A stretch of DNA of 64,000 nucleotides from a virus, in the IMG/VR virus record IMGVR_UViG_3300025809_000991, positions 1 through 64,000 of that record, one strand, 5' to 3'. Shown piece after piece: positions 24,538 to 35,300 of this stretch. The translations under genes were made by a program, and so were the position numbers. Within the stretch, counting starts at the first letter, position 1; every line of letters starts with the position of its first letter. The notes beneath the pieces were generated by a model, which saw only the letters and a list, made by a program, of their open reading frames with translations, was not told the DNA's origin and did no database searches.

Positions 24538-25418
24538 TTTTACAAAAATACAATACTAATTGGACTGAGTTTACCCTTAAAGATGCTGACTGGGACACAT
24601 CTATATTCATTGATGATATATATGCTAGTGATAAAATAATTCTAGTAACACTGAATATGGCACGTTATGTTGGTTATAATCAAACTGGATATAGTATTGC
24701 TGGTGCTAACCAAGGCATTACTGAACAACAAGCATATGATATTTGGATTAAAGATTTTCAAAATAATCAACGAGTGTTACTCCGTCAGTTAAAGTCATTT
24801 GGATTAACAAGTATACCACAGTGTGTATTTGATGGACTATTATTATACTATATTATTAATGGTGATGTATTAACTGTTACCGCAGATGAAGACATATATG
24901 AAATACGAGATTATATCGCTAACGGTGATTGGACAACAGTAGCTAGTATGATTAAGCGTAGCAATTTTAATAAACTGTTTTGTGTACAAGCCGCTAGTAT
25001 AATACGACTAAGTGATTACGGTAAATCAAAATCACGTAGTTGGATGAGACAAACTGGTATATTTGAGATGCGTGACAAGAATGAAATTGGCGCACTAGAC
25101 GAAAATGATTTAGAAAGAGCAAGATTTGCGTACTACGCAGAGACTTTAAAATTCCTTCCTAATACCCCAGAAGGTATTAAAAGGACTATTGCTAAATCAT
25201 ATACTAACACATTGGTTGTTGAAAACTTTACGTATAGTGACACCAATGTATTTACAATAACAGATAGTCCAAGTATGGAACCAATGGAAAAACTTAGAGT
25301 AGAAGTAAATGGTGAAGCAATCCAGCATTATTTTGACTTTACATTACTTAATAACGTTATTACTATAACTAAATCATTAAAAACTGGTGATATTGTTCGA
25401 TTTACCACTAAAATTTAA
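24534..25418 (+). CDS. Baseplate-associated protein with degenerate lysozyme-like (GH24) domain
   Basis: 294 residues. Residues about 45-170 align in pattern with T4-type lysozyme: GYSIAGANQGITEQQAYDIW resembles the G-ITxxEA helix, VFDGLLLYYIINGD resembles the 'xxDALvxxxFNxG' helix, and YIANGDWTTVASMIKRS the next helices. The catalytic Glu expected near the N-terminus and the following Asp/Thr are not seen, so activity is doubtful. The C-terminal 80 residues form a small beta domain. It starts inside the gp5 stop codon, so a displaced gp5 lysozyme domain reused structurally is an attractive inference. Confidence 0.45.
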   Translation: MILQKYNTNWTEFTLKDADWDTSIFIDDIYASDKIILVTLNMARYVGYNQTGYSIAGANQGITEQQAYDIWIKDFQNNQRVLLRQLKSFGLTSIPQCVFDGLLLYYIINGDVLTVTADEDIYEIRDYIANGDWTTVASMIKRSNFNKLFCVQAASIIRLSDYGKSKSRSWMRQTGIFEMRDKNEIGALDENDLERARFAYYAETLKFLPNTPEGIKRTIAKSYTNTLVVENFTYSDTNVFTITDSPSMEPMEKLRVEVNGEAIQHYFDFTLLNNVITITKSLKTGDIVRFTTKI

Positions 25419-25438
25419 AACATAGCAGTTAATTTTGC

Positions 25439-25446
25439 TATAAATA
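25439..25446 (+). promoter_or_regulatory. Late promoter of gp25-gp6-gp7
   Basis: Exact TATAAATA in GCTATAAATATCAGTATGG. Only five bases separate it from the gp25 ATG at 25452, so the transcript would be leaderless or nearly so. Confidence 0.7.
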
Positions 25447-25451
25447 TCAGT

Positions 25452-25817
25452 ATGGTTACATACGTTGGATATAGCACAATTGATAGAACAGACATTAATA
25501 CAGTCCTTGTAGACAAGGACTTAGCTGTTCGCGACTTAATGAATCACTTTTACACACGTAAAGGCGAAAGAGTTATGAACCCAAATTTTGGATCAATACT
25601 ACCAGATTTAGTTTTTGAACCTTTGGACGATATTACAGAACAGGCCGCAAGAGATGATGTACAAAATATTATTGATAGCGACCCGAGATGGATTTTTAGT
25701 GAAGTAAATCTAAGTAAGCCAACAGATCATCAACTTGATATACGAGTACGTGTTGTTTACGATGATACTGGATTAGCTGAAGAACTATATTTAACATACA
25801 CAAGTGAGATAACATAA
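25452..25817 (+). CDS. 25: gp25 baseplate wedge protein
   Basis: 121 residues (T4 132). LMNHFYTRKGERVMNPNFGS and LVFEPLDDITEQAARDDVQN are the gp25/GpW-type core with the EPR-like acidic loop, followed by DPRW and a C-terminal beta hairpin. It makes the wedge core with gp6. No Shine-Dalgarno sequence precedes the ATG. Stop overlaps gp6 start. Confidence 0.95.
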   Translation: MVTYVGYSTIDRTDINTVLVDKDLAVRDLMNHFYTRKGERVMNPNFGSILPDLVFEPLDDITEQAARDDVQNIIDSDPRWIFSEVNLSKPTDHQLDIRVRVVYDDTGLAEELYLTYTSEIT

Positions 25818-28800
25818 TGGCACAAGGCGCAAGACAGAGCAGTTTATTTGCTGCTGAAGATTTTAGTGTAGTATACGAAAGTTTTGCTCAAGCAAACTTC
25901 CAAGCATACGACTTTGACACTATCAAGAACGCAATGGTAGAGTATATAGATACCAACTACCCAGAAAATTTTAATGACTGGATTAGCTCAAGTGAGTTTA
26001 CAAGTTTACTAGAATTAATGGCATTCTTAGGACACAACTTAGCATTTAGAAACGATCTTAACTCACGTGAAAATTATCTAAGTACAGCAGAACGCAGAGA
26101 TAGCGCCCTCCGCATTGCTGAATTTTTAGGTTATAACCCAACACGTAATGTAGTAGCTAGTGGATATTTAAAAATTGACAGTATCAAAACAACTGAAACA
26201 GTATACGATGTAGACGGAAACAGTCTTGCGAATGTTGACTTACAGTTTGAAGATGTTACTGATCCAACAGCATACCAAAATTTTATTACTGTAATGAATA
26301 GTACGTTTAATAGTAGTAATCAATTTGGCACACCATTTAGTAGAGGTGTACGTGATGGTATTACAAATGAAATTTATAGAACATCTAGTATAGGAGCTGA
26401 ACCATCATCTGAGTTTAACGCAAATGTTAGTGGAAGCCGAGCAGTATTTGGCGCACATAGTGTATATCTTAATAGTAGTTTAAACCGCATTCAAGAAAAA
26501 ACTCCTGATCCATTCGGCGCACTTGACATAATATATAGAAATGACAATGGCGGATTTAGTAGTCCTGACACAGGATTCTTTTTTGGATTTAAACAAGGTA
26601 CACTACAGTTTAAAGACTTTGGTATTGCTGATGGATTACCAAACCTTGTACTTGATATAGACGATATTAACGTAGCAAACGGAAACATTTGGGTACAAAC
26701 TGTTGACGAAGTTGGACAAGTATTAACAGACTGGATGTCAGTAGATCGTATATTTGGTCTAAACGCAATATACAATAATCTTGACAACAACTTTAGAAAC
26801 ATTTATACTGTGTCAAGCAGAGAAGATGACAAAATTAGTATTGTGTTTGGTGATGGAGATTTTGGTAATATCCCACGTGGTATTATTCGTGTTTGGTATA
26901 GAACTGGATTGAACCTTAGTTATACACTAAACCCTGAAAGTTTTGGTACAACATCATATTCATTTAACTATCTAGGCAGTGATGGGAATACATATCGTGC
27001 TACATTTACAGCAAGTTTAAAATCTAGAGTAAGTAATGCTAGTCAACGTGAAAGTCTACAAAGTATTAAAGACAATGCTGGTAGATTCCATAGCACACAA
27101 GATAGACTTGTTACAGCAGAAGATTATAGTATTTTCCCATTAACAGTAAGCGAAAACATTCGCAAGATTAAAAGTGTCAACCGTGTACACAGTGGACACA
27201 GCCGCTTTAGAGATTTTAATGACCCAACTGGTAGTTACAGCGATGCTATACAATTTTTAGATGATGGTTATCTATATAGAGAAGACGTAGCAGCCCGCAG
27301 TGTAGTTAGTTTGCCAACAAATTTAAACAGTGAGCAAACATACAGTAGATTTATTAAGCCGCTGTTGGACAACCCAGAAGTTAAAAACTTCTTTTATGAT
27401 AGACAGTATTATGGACCAGATGGTTCGTATACACCAGCTAGCCAATATACTGATACAACTGCTAACATTGTTTATCACAACGCAGATGGCACAGAAACAA
27501 ATACATTCCGTTGGAACCAAGTTACCAAAGGCGGAAACACAAGTACAGGATACTTAACTAACGATGCTAGTATTATACAACGTGTTAAGGCTAATGGCAT
27601 TGCTCCAATGAATAAAATTGATATAAACTCAATCATTGAGTTTGTAACTCCTCCTTATAAAATTGGATACATCAGCAGTATTAAGATAACTTCTGCTGGT
27701 AGTGGATATACATCAGATCCAACAGTATCAATTACTGGTGCTGGAACAGGAGCAACTGGTACAGCAAATATTGATGGTAGTGGTGCTTTAGTCAGTATTA
27801 CTATTACAGACTCTGGACTAAGTTATGATAGTGCTACTAGTGTTACAATTACTGGCGGTGGCGGGTCAGGTGCTACAGCAACAGCCGTAGTATCAAGTGC
27901 TGACACAAAATGGGTAAGAGTAACAGGAATTTATAATGACGGACTAGGAATTGATAACAGTGCTGGAACACAAACTGGTATTGACCAAATTGGTCGAGGT
28001 AGTGTTACACTTAGTGAAGTTATTCCAAGTGGTGCACGTATTAAGCGTATTATACCAAGTTGGGCTAACGACTTAACTAGCACTGTCAAAACAGACGTAC
28101 TTAATCTTATTACAAACAATAACAGTTTTGGCTTACGTTATGATGCCACAACACAGGCTTGGGTAGTAGTTACTGGTAGTAACTTAGTTACTAGTTCACT
28201 TACAAATAACAATCCAAGTAGTTGGAATAGAACGTATGAAGGCGACACAAACGGTACAGGTCTTGACAACAGTTGGATTATTAGACTAAACTATACGTCA
28301 TCACAGTGGGAAATTGTAACACGTAAGACACGTTATATATTTGGTAGTGATGAACAAATTAAATTTGCTAACTTAAACTTTGCTGAAACATTTAGTAGTG
28401 AAACACTAAAGCCAAGTATGGATAATATTAAAGTACTAGGCATTAATAGTAAAAGTAAATCAAACAGTTTACCAATTGGATCAGATTACACCATGAACGC
28501 ATCTGGATACTTTACATACCCAGATGGATATACTGATCCTAATAAGATTAGATTAACATTATCAAGTCCTACTAATGATGGATTTCCAGTAAATCCAAGT
28601 GCTTTCCATGACATTGTTGGAGATGAAACAATCACACTTAATACAAAAGTTATTGATGGATTTACTTACACAGTACATGATGCTAGTAGTGGAACATCTG
28701 TAACTGGACGTAGTGGCTTGGCAAGCAAGTATACAAGAATTGCTGACGTTAATCAAGTTATTGATCCAGCAACAACTAACATTATTGATACATATGTATT

Positions 28801-29356
28801 GTTGTCAACATACGAAAATAGTTTTAGAACATGGGCAAGATATGATGGCAGAGGATATACTAAACCAAACCCACCTACTATCTCATCACTAAACGACTTA
28901 TTTAAAAGTTTAGACAATAAAAAATCAATCAGTGATCAAGTTATATATCGCCCAGTTAAGTACAAAATACTTTTTGGTGATTTGGCAAGTAGTGAATTAC
29001 AAGCTAAATTTAACGTAACAAAAACTGCTAACTGTACACTAAGTGATACTGAAATTAAGCAAGAAGTAATACGCTTAGTTAACGCATACTTTGGTATTGA
29101 TAATTGGGACTTTGGAGAAACATTTTATTTTACTGAACTAGCAGCGTTTATTCACAATAATACAGTTGGTCAAGTAGCGCAGATTAATATCGAATCAGTG
29201 GACAACCAAGCAAAACCAAACGCATTATTTGAAATAATTAGTGACAGTGACGAATTATTTTTACCAGTTATAACAACCAGTAACATTACTGTAAGTAAGA
29301 GTACAGTTTATAATCCTACATCAATAGCAGCAAACAGCGGAGTTAGCATTACATGA
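25817..29356 (+). CDS. 6: gp6 baseplate wedge protein
   Basis: 1179 residues, nearly twice T4 gp6 (660). The N-terminus (YDFDTIKNAMVEYIDTNYPE, LMAFLGHNLAFRNDLNSREN and DSALRIAEFLGYNPT) is diagnostic of gp6/J-type wedge proteins. Residues of about 619-695 are two copies of a Gly-rich beta module (SAGSGYTSDPTVSITGAGTG; a second ending GGGGSGATATAVV) also found in the gp7-like protein. The C-terminus (KYKILFGDLASSELQAKFNV) matches the gp6 dimer region. Expressed late with gp25. The extra length lies in inserted surface modules. Confidence 0.93.
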   Translation: MAQGARQSSLFAAEDFSVVYESFAQANFQAYDFDTIKNAMVEYIDTNYPENFNDWISSSEFTSLLELMAFLGHNLAFRNDLNSRENYLSTAERRDSALRIAEFLGYNPTRNVVASGYLKIDSIKTTETVYDVDGNSLANVDLQFEDVTDPTAYQNFITVMNSTFNSSNQFGTPFSRGVRDGITNEIYRTSSIGAEPSSEFNANVSGSRAVFGAHSVYLNSSLNRIQEKTPDPFGALDIIYRNDNGGFSSPDTGFFFGFKQGTLQFKDFGIADGLPNLVLDIDDINVANGNIWVQTVDEVGQVLTDWMSVDRIFGLNAIYNNLDNNFRNIYTVSSREDDKISIVFGDGDFGNIPRGIIRVWYRTGLNLSYTLNPESFGTTSYSFNYLGSDGNTYRATFTASLKSRVSNASQRESLQSIKDNAGRFHSTQDRLVTAEDYSIFPLTVSENIRKIKSVNRVHSGHSRFRDFNDPTGSYSDAIQFLDDGYLYREDVAARSVVSLPTNLNSEQTYSRFIKPLLDNPEVKNFFYDRQYYGPDGSYTPASQYTDTTANIVYHNADGTETNTFRWNQVTKGGNTSTGYLTNDASIIQRVKANGIAPMNKIDINSIIEFVTPPYKIGYISSIKITSAGSGYTSDPTVSITGAGTGATGTANIDGSGALVSITITDSGLSYDSATSVTITGGGGSGATATAVVSSADTKWVRVTGIYNDGLGIDNSAGTQTGIDQIGRGSVTLSEVIPSGARIKRIIPSWANDLTSTVKTDVLNLITNNNSFGLRYDATTQAWVVVTGSNLVTSSLTNNNPSSWNRTYEGDTNGTGLDNSWIIRLNYTSSQWEIVTRKTRYIFGSDEQIKFANLNFAETFSSETLKPSMDNIKVLGINSKSKSNSLPIGSDYTMNASGYFTYPDGYTDPNKIRLTLSSPTNDGFPVNPSAFHDIVGDETITLNTKVIDGFTYTVHDASSGTSVTGRSGLASKYTRIADVNQVIDPATTNIIDTYVLLSTYENSFRTWARYDGRGYTKPNPPTISSLNDLFKSLDNKKSISDQVIYRPVKYKILFGDLASSELQAKFNVTKTANCTLSDTEIKQEVIRLVNAYFGIDNWDFGETFYFTELAAFIHNNTVGQVAQINIESVDNQAKPNALFEIISDSDELFLPVITTSNITVSKSTVYNPTSIAANSGVSIT

Positions 29357-32300
29357 GCCAAAAGTATCACGCCAATCCAATTATAGCAGCACATGCTACT
29401 AGGCCTGGAGAAAGTTTAGAGTATGTGGGAACACGCAATACTGTAGATTTACTTCCAGCAATTTTTCAAACAACTGTTAACAAGAAGTTTTTAAATAGCA
29501 CTCTTGAGCAGTTAATGTCAAGTGGTAGTATGGAAGCTGTTAACTACTATTTAGGTGACACACAAAATAAAAATGTAGCTGCTGACAGATTTATATCTGA
29601 CAATAGAGCGGCAACTGACTATCAATTTGTTCCTGGCGGAGTAGTTCGTGATCAAGATCAAAATATTACTGAAGCAATGACATATGACGACTTGATTGAT
29701 ATATTAAAATACAATGAAGTAGATACTGCTAATACAAACCGTATTTTTAACGAGCCTGGTTATACATTAGATTTGCCAATTGACTATGATATGTTTATTA
29801 ACTATCATCATTACTTTTGGTTAGTAGATTTCCTTCCAGTTTGTGTAGCTGAACCAACAGCTAGCGATCCAATTGATATTACTAGTATTGTTGGACAGCC
29901 ATATTATAAGACACCAACATTAGCAAATAATGAACAACTACCTTTATTAAATGGTATGAGAGTTAAGTTTACTGGTGCTAATGCAACAGGAAATAGTGAT
30001 TACACTGTTGATGATATCTACATTGTAGATGGTGTTGGTACTAGTATTCAACTTACTCGACAGTTTGAAAACACCGGCACTGGTTATGGAAAAAGAGTAT
30101 GGTTTAACGATACTATATATGGTGTACAAGAACCAAGTCAATGGGATGGCAGTGAAACTAATTTTGTTTATCCAAATTATGACCTCACTGAATACGAAGT
30201 ATTGAGTAGAGATTATGTAGTTGAAGAACGCCACTCTCCAGACCAAAGTGTTTGGAGTAGACGTAACTTATGGATACACGAAGAAACTGTAACTACTATT
30301 TGTACATTTAACGGTGTAACAGCAAGTGATTATACTTTAGATAAGTTTCGTGGTATTCGACCAATCATAGCATTTAGAGCTGGTATTGAGAAATACAACT
30401 TTGCTAAAAGTAGTTTAGGTAGTGTAACACAATTAATTGATACTGTTACTGATCCTTCTAGTGGGATAATTGGACAATCCAATGACTTTAACTTACAAGA
30501 CAATGATACTGTTTTATTTTTAAATGCCACATCACCATATAACAATAATATCTATAGAGCATCTGTAAATGGAAGTAATGTAGTTACTGCTCTTACTCAA
30601 ATTTATGGACCTAGCTCAACGCCAATAGTTGCTGACAATGGCGTAAACATTCGTATTAGTGTAACTGAAAATTATAGCGGTAGTGAATGGCATTGGAATG
30701 GGAGTGCTTGGATTTACTCACAACAAAAAACAGGTCGCAGTCAAGGTATTAAGTTTAACTTATATGACAGTAATAGTATTCCTTTAACTAATACTACAGT
30801 ATATCCAAACAATGACTTTGCTGGTGATCATATTTTTAATTATGGTACTAGTACTACAACTATTGACACTGCTCTTGGATTTAGTCCAAGATATGTAGAT
30901 TATGGTAATGAGCCAGGGCTAAGTTTTGATATTGAACTTGGAAGTAAACGCTATAATTATATTACTCTAAATTCAACAGACACAACAGCAAACAGTGATG
31001 CCGCTAATACTTCAGAAGTACTAGGCTATTACTACTATAAAAAACTTAGTGACAGTTCTTATCATAATGGTTGGGTAACAGTACGTGGACAACAGCCTGT
31101 TAAAAAACATATACAAAAAGTTGTAACAGATACGAACCCAATTGTAATTGATATTGGAACAACTGATATTGAAGCTCCAGATACATTTAAAATATCAAAG
31201 CGTAACGACAAGCTAGAAGTATTCCAGTGGAACAGTACACATACTACAGCAGAACCAAATCTTATAAATGGATTGAACCCAGCACTATTTGTTGATAGAA
31301 CAAACACATATAATATATCAACAATCTTTGACATTAACGACTTGGAGTTTTTAAACATAAACGGCTCAGCGTTAACTAATGTAACCCTTGGCGCACCTGT
31401 TGGTAATACTCGTACATTAACTGTAACTAATGCCTTTTTTGACGCAGCAATCCTATATCGACTTATTAGTGATAATAGTGTAAGCGGATTAATATATGTA
31501 AACGAAGCATATTCAATACCAGACAACTTAGTAGTTACAAAAAATGGTGAACCGTATACTGTATATACATTAGCTGATAATAAGATAACTATTCCAGGTG
31601 GATTTCCTATTGATGATCTTTTTGATGTAGTTTGGCACACTAACGATAATATCACACAAGGTACTAACATGCCAGCTGATACGCATGTATTAAACCCACA
31701 GAATGAAGTGTTAACTGATGTTAGTTTTGGTGATATACTAACACACATGAAGCAACAAATACAAAGTATACCTGGATTTACTGGTAGTTTCTTTGGCGTT
31801 AACAACTATAGACATTTGCCACATGTACACGAATTTGGCGGTACTATTCGTCAGCAACCATACTCAACAGAACTTGTAAACCAAACATCAATGTTTACTG
31901 ATACAAATATGTTTAGTAGTATTAAGTTTGCTATGAATAGTTACAGCAACTTTAAACAACAATTCATACAAAAATGTGTTCAACTACACAAAACACTTGA
32001 TATTACAGTCAGTGTTATAGAGTTAGTTGAGCAAGCATTAACTAGTATGAATATTGGTAAAACACGTAACGATTTATATGCTAATAGCGAAATGGTAAAA
32101 TATAAAGAGTACGAAGAAATTAACAGTAGTTGGACAGCAAGTGATTCACCTGTATTTAATTTACCACAAACTATTAATACATATGATGACACTAGTAATC
32201 ACATACAAGTAAGTATACGTGAAGGCGATGGATATACTGGGCTTGTTTGGCGTTCTCTTGTTAAAGATCAAGACTATACTATTACACAAAATAAACTAAC

Positions 32301-35300
32301 TATTACTGCTAGTGTTATGTATGATAGTACTGGTAAAGTATTAGTTAATGCTAAATGGTATCCATTAACAAGTCCTAGTTTTGTGCCACCAAGCGCAGTT
32401 AAACTAGGATTATTAGACAAGTATAGTTTAGAAATAGACGCAAATAATATATACGGACACGACGGTAGTGTAACAGCCCGTAAAGGTAGCGATCTTTATA
32501 CACGATCTGCCGCCGCATTTAATATTGAAGACGCTGTATTATTTGAACTAGAAACTCGTATATATAATAACCTAGATAATACAACAACTACTGATTATAA
32601 ACATATTATGCCACTAGCAAGTCGTCCAAATTTATACAATTGGAATGACTTAACAACCGCATTACGTAGTAGCTTTACTAAGTGGAAAACTAGAAACAAA
32701 ATTACTAGCACACACGATTCAACAGAATACAGTGTTGGTGACAAGTTTACTTGGAATTACAGTAGTGTTGGTCCTAAAATTGGTGGATGGAGAGGTATCT
32801 ATACTTACTACTTTAATACAGATAGACCACATACACATCCTTGGGAAATGTTTGGTTACAATACAAAACCAAGTTGGTGGGATACAAATTATAGTTGGAT
32901 AGATGTTAGTAAACGCACAGCATTAATTACTGCGTTAGAAACTGGACATTATAACGATCCAGCATTGAGTCCAAAAAAATATAATCTAACATATTCTTAT
33001 AGTGCTTATGACTGGCAAACAGACACACTTGTAACTAACGCTATGGTATTAAATGATCCAGTAACAGCAAATGTTGTTACATCGCCAACATCAGCACAAG
33101 CAATGGCTGAAATAGTATTTGGTGATTGGGGTAGTATTGAGAACAACTGGCGTCAGTCAAGTGAATATAAAGTTGCGTTATTTTATGCGCTACTAAAATT
33201 ACGTCCACTAAAAGTAACAAATGATTATTTCCGTAGTAATACAAGATCTCAAGCAAACTTTAATACAGTACAAACATTGTTTACTGATACTCAAATGTTA
33301 GGTAACAATAAGTTAGTACAACTGTCAAATAAAGATTATGAAGATAACATTGTAGAATTAGTTAATATTAAAAATGGTGGCAGTGGATACACAAGTGCGC
33401 CGCCGCTTAGTGTGTTTAGTAACTTTGGCAGTGGCGCATCACTACAAGCAATAGTAGATGGTGGAGTGATTACAGCAGTTGCGGTTACTAATCCAGGTGG
33501 AAATTACCAAACAGTACCTTCAGTAGTGCCAGTTACTGGATCAGCAACGTTTAGTGTATTATTATCTTCTGGTGCTAGGCGTTATACTGCTGGATTAAAC
33601 AACGCACTAGTTAACTTCGCACAATATAATAACACTACAGTTTCAACAGTTGAAGATCGCTTTAAAAATTATATGACTAATCCAATTATTAAAGCTGGTG
33701 GGTTCATTAGTAGTAATCAAGAAGTCATTCTTGAGAGTAGCCAAGACAAAGGCCGTGTTAATATCCCAGAAGAAAATATTAACACATTACTATACACTAG
33801 TCAACCAAAAGAAGAATTGTTTTTCAGTGCTATTAAGATAACAAAAGTAGCTGATGGATATCAGGTAGCGGGTTATGATACTACCAATCAAAACTTTACA
33901 TACTTTAAACCAAATAAAGATGCTGGAAGAGTAATGGTTAACGCTGGTAATACAACAGTTGACAAATACAAATATTATGAAAGTGCTAGTAGTTCATTAG
34001 ATTACAATACAGTATTAAGTAGTTTACAAGACTTATATGAATTTATACTTGGGTATGGTGAATACTTAGAGAGCCAAGGCTGGACTGCAACTTGGGCAAG
34101 TACTGGCAGTAACACTGTAATTTGGTCTGAAACAGCAGAATTAGCTGATATACATTATGCTACACCAAGCACTACAAAGATAGAAGTTAAAGAAAGCTCA
34201 AATGGATACTTTAGCAATATTAATAACAAATTTGATGGACAACACAATGTAGTAAGCAAAGCTGGACTTCAAATACTAAACAACAAACTTATCATTACTC
34301 GTGATGTAATTGGTGAAGACGATGCTGTTACTATAATTGAAGCCAACGCTGGTACAGAAATATATGGTATTCGTTTGTATCGTGTTGAAATAGAACATAT
34401 AATGGTTATTGATAATGAATCAAACTTTGATGATTTGATTTACAACCCAGCACTTGGTGTACGTCATAAAAGAGTTATCTGGAGAGGTAGCCGCAGTAAA
34501 AACTGGAATGGTAAATTATTTGCTCCAGGCTATATTGTAAATAGAGATGGTGTTACACCTAACTTTGACACAGTAGCTAATGAAATTGATCAGTACTATG
34601 GTCCTGGTAATACATTAAGTAACCAACAGCAAGTAGATGCCGCAAGATTTAATACTGGATACAACAAGCCAGCATGGAATGATATTGTTGGACTAGATGA
34701 TGATACCCTGTTTAACTTTGTTAAGGGTACTCGTAAGTATAGAGGTACACGTCACGCATTAAACGCATTTATGCGTAACACAGCATTATTTGGTACACTA
34801 TCAACAGCAAAAGTACATGAAGAATGGGCAATACGTACAGCAGATTATGGTGACACACGTAGTAGAAATACACTAGAATTTGAACTAACAACAGATTTAA
34901 TAAAAACAAATCCACAGCCAGTTCGCTTTAGCTCCACGGAGCTAAACGATGTCTTGAGTGATATTGTTATTGATGTAGACTTCAATAGTCCACTGCTAGT
35001 TAATGGAACACCAGGAAATAACTTTACAACTAGACTAGCAAAAACATTTAACTACACAACTATAGAACAAGAAAATACTTATGCAAATGATTTTGTTACA
35101 GCAGGACTTCCTTTGTTAACGGAAACAGATTATCGTGTGTTAAACAAAAATGATTTTGTACAATTTCCAACAGAAGTAAAAGAAGCATACAACTTTGATG
35201 GTAATTGGAAAGATATTGAACAATGGGATAACAAGACAGCATACAAATATAAAGATCGTGTAATATATGCTGGTAGAGTATGGGAAGTGTTAGACCCTGA

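Noticed and set aside
31062-31805. 247-residue minus-strand frame inside the gp7-like gene
   Set aside because: Shadow of a long Thr/Asn-rich coding stretch; composition unlike real genes here and no signals.
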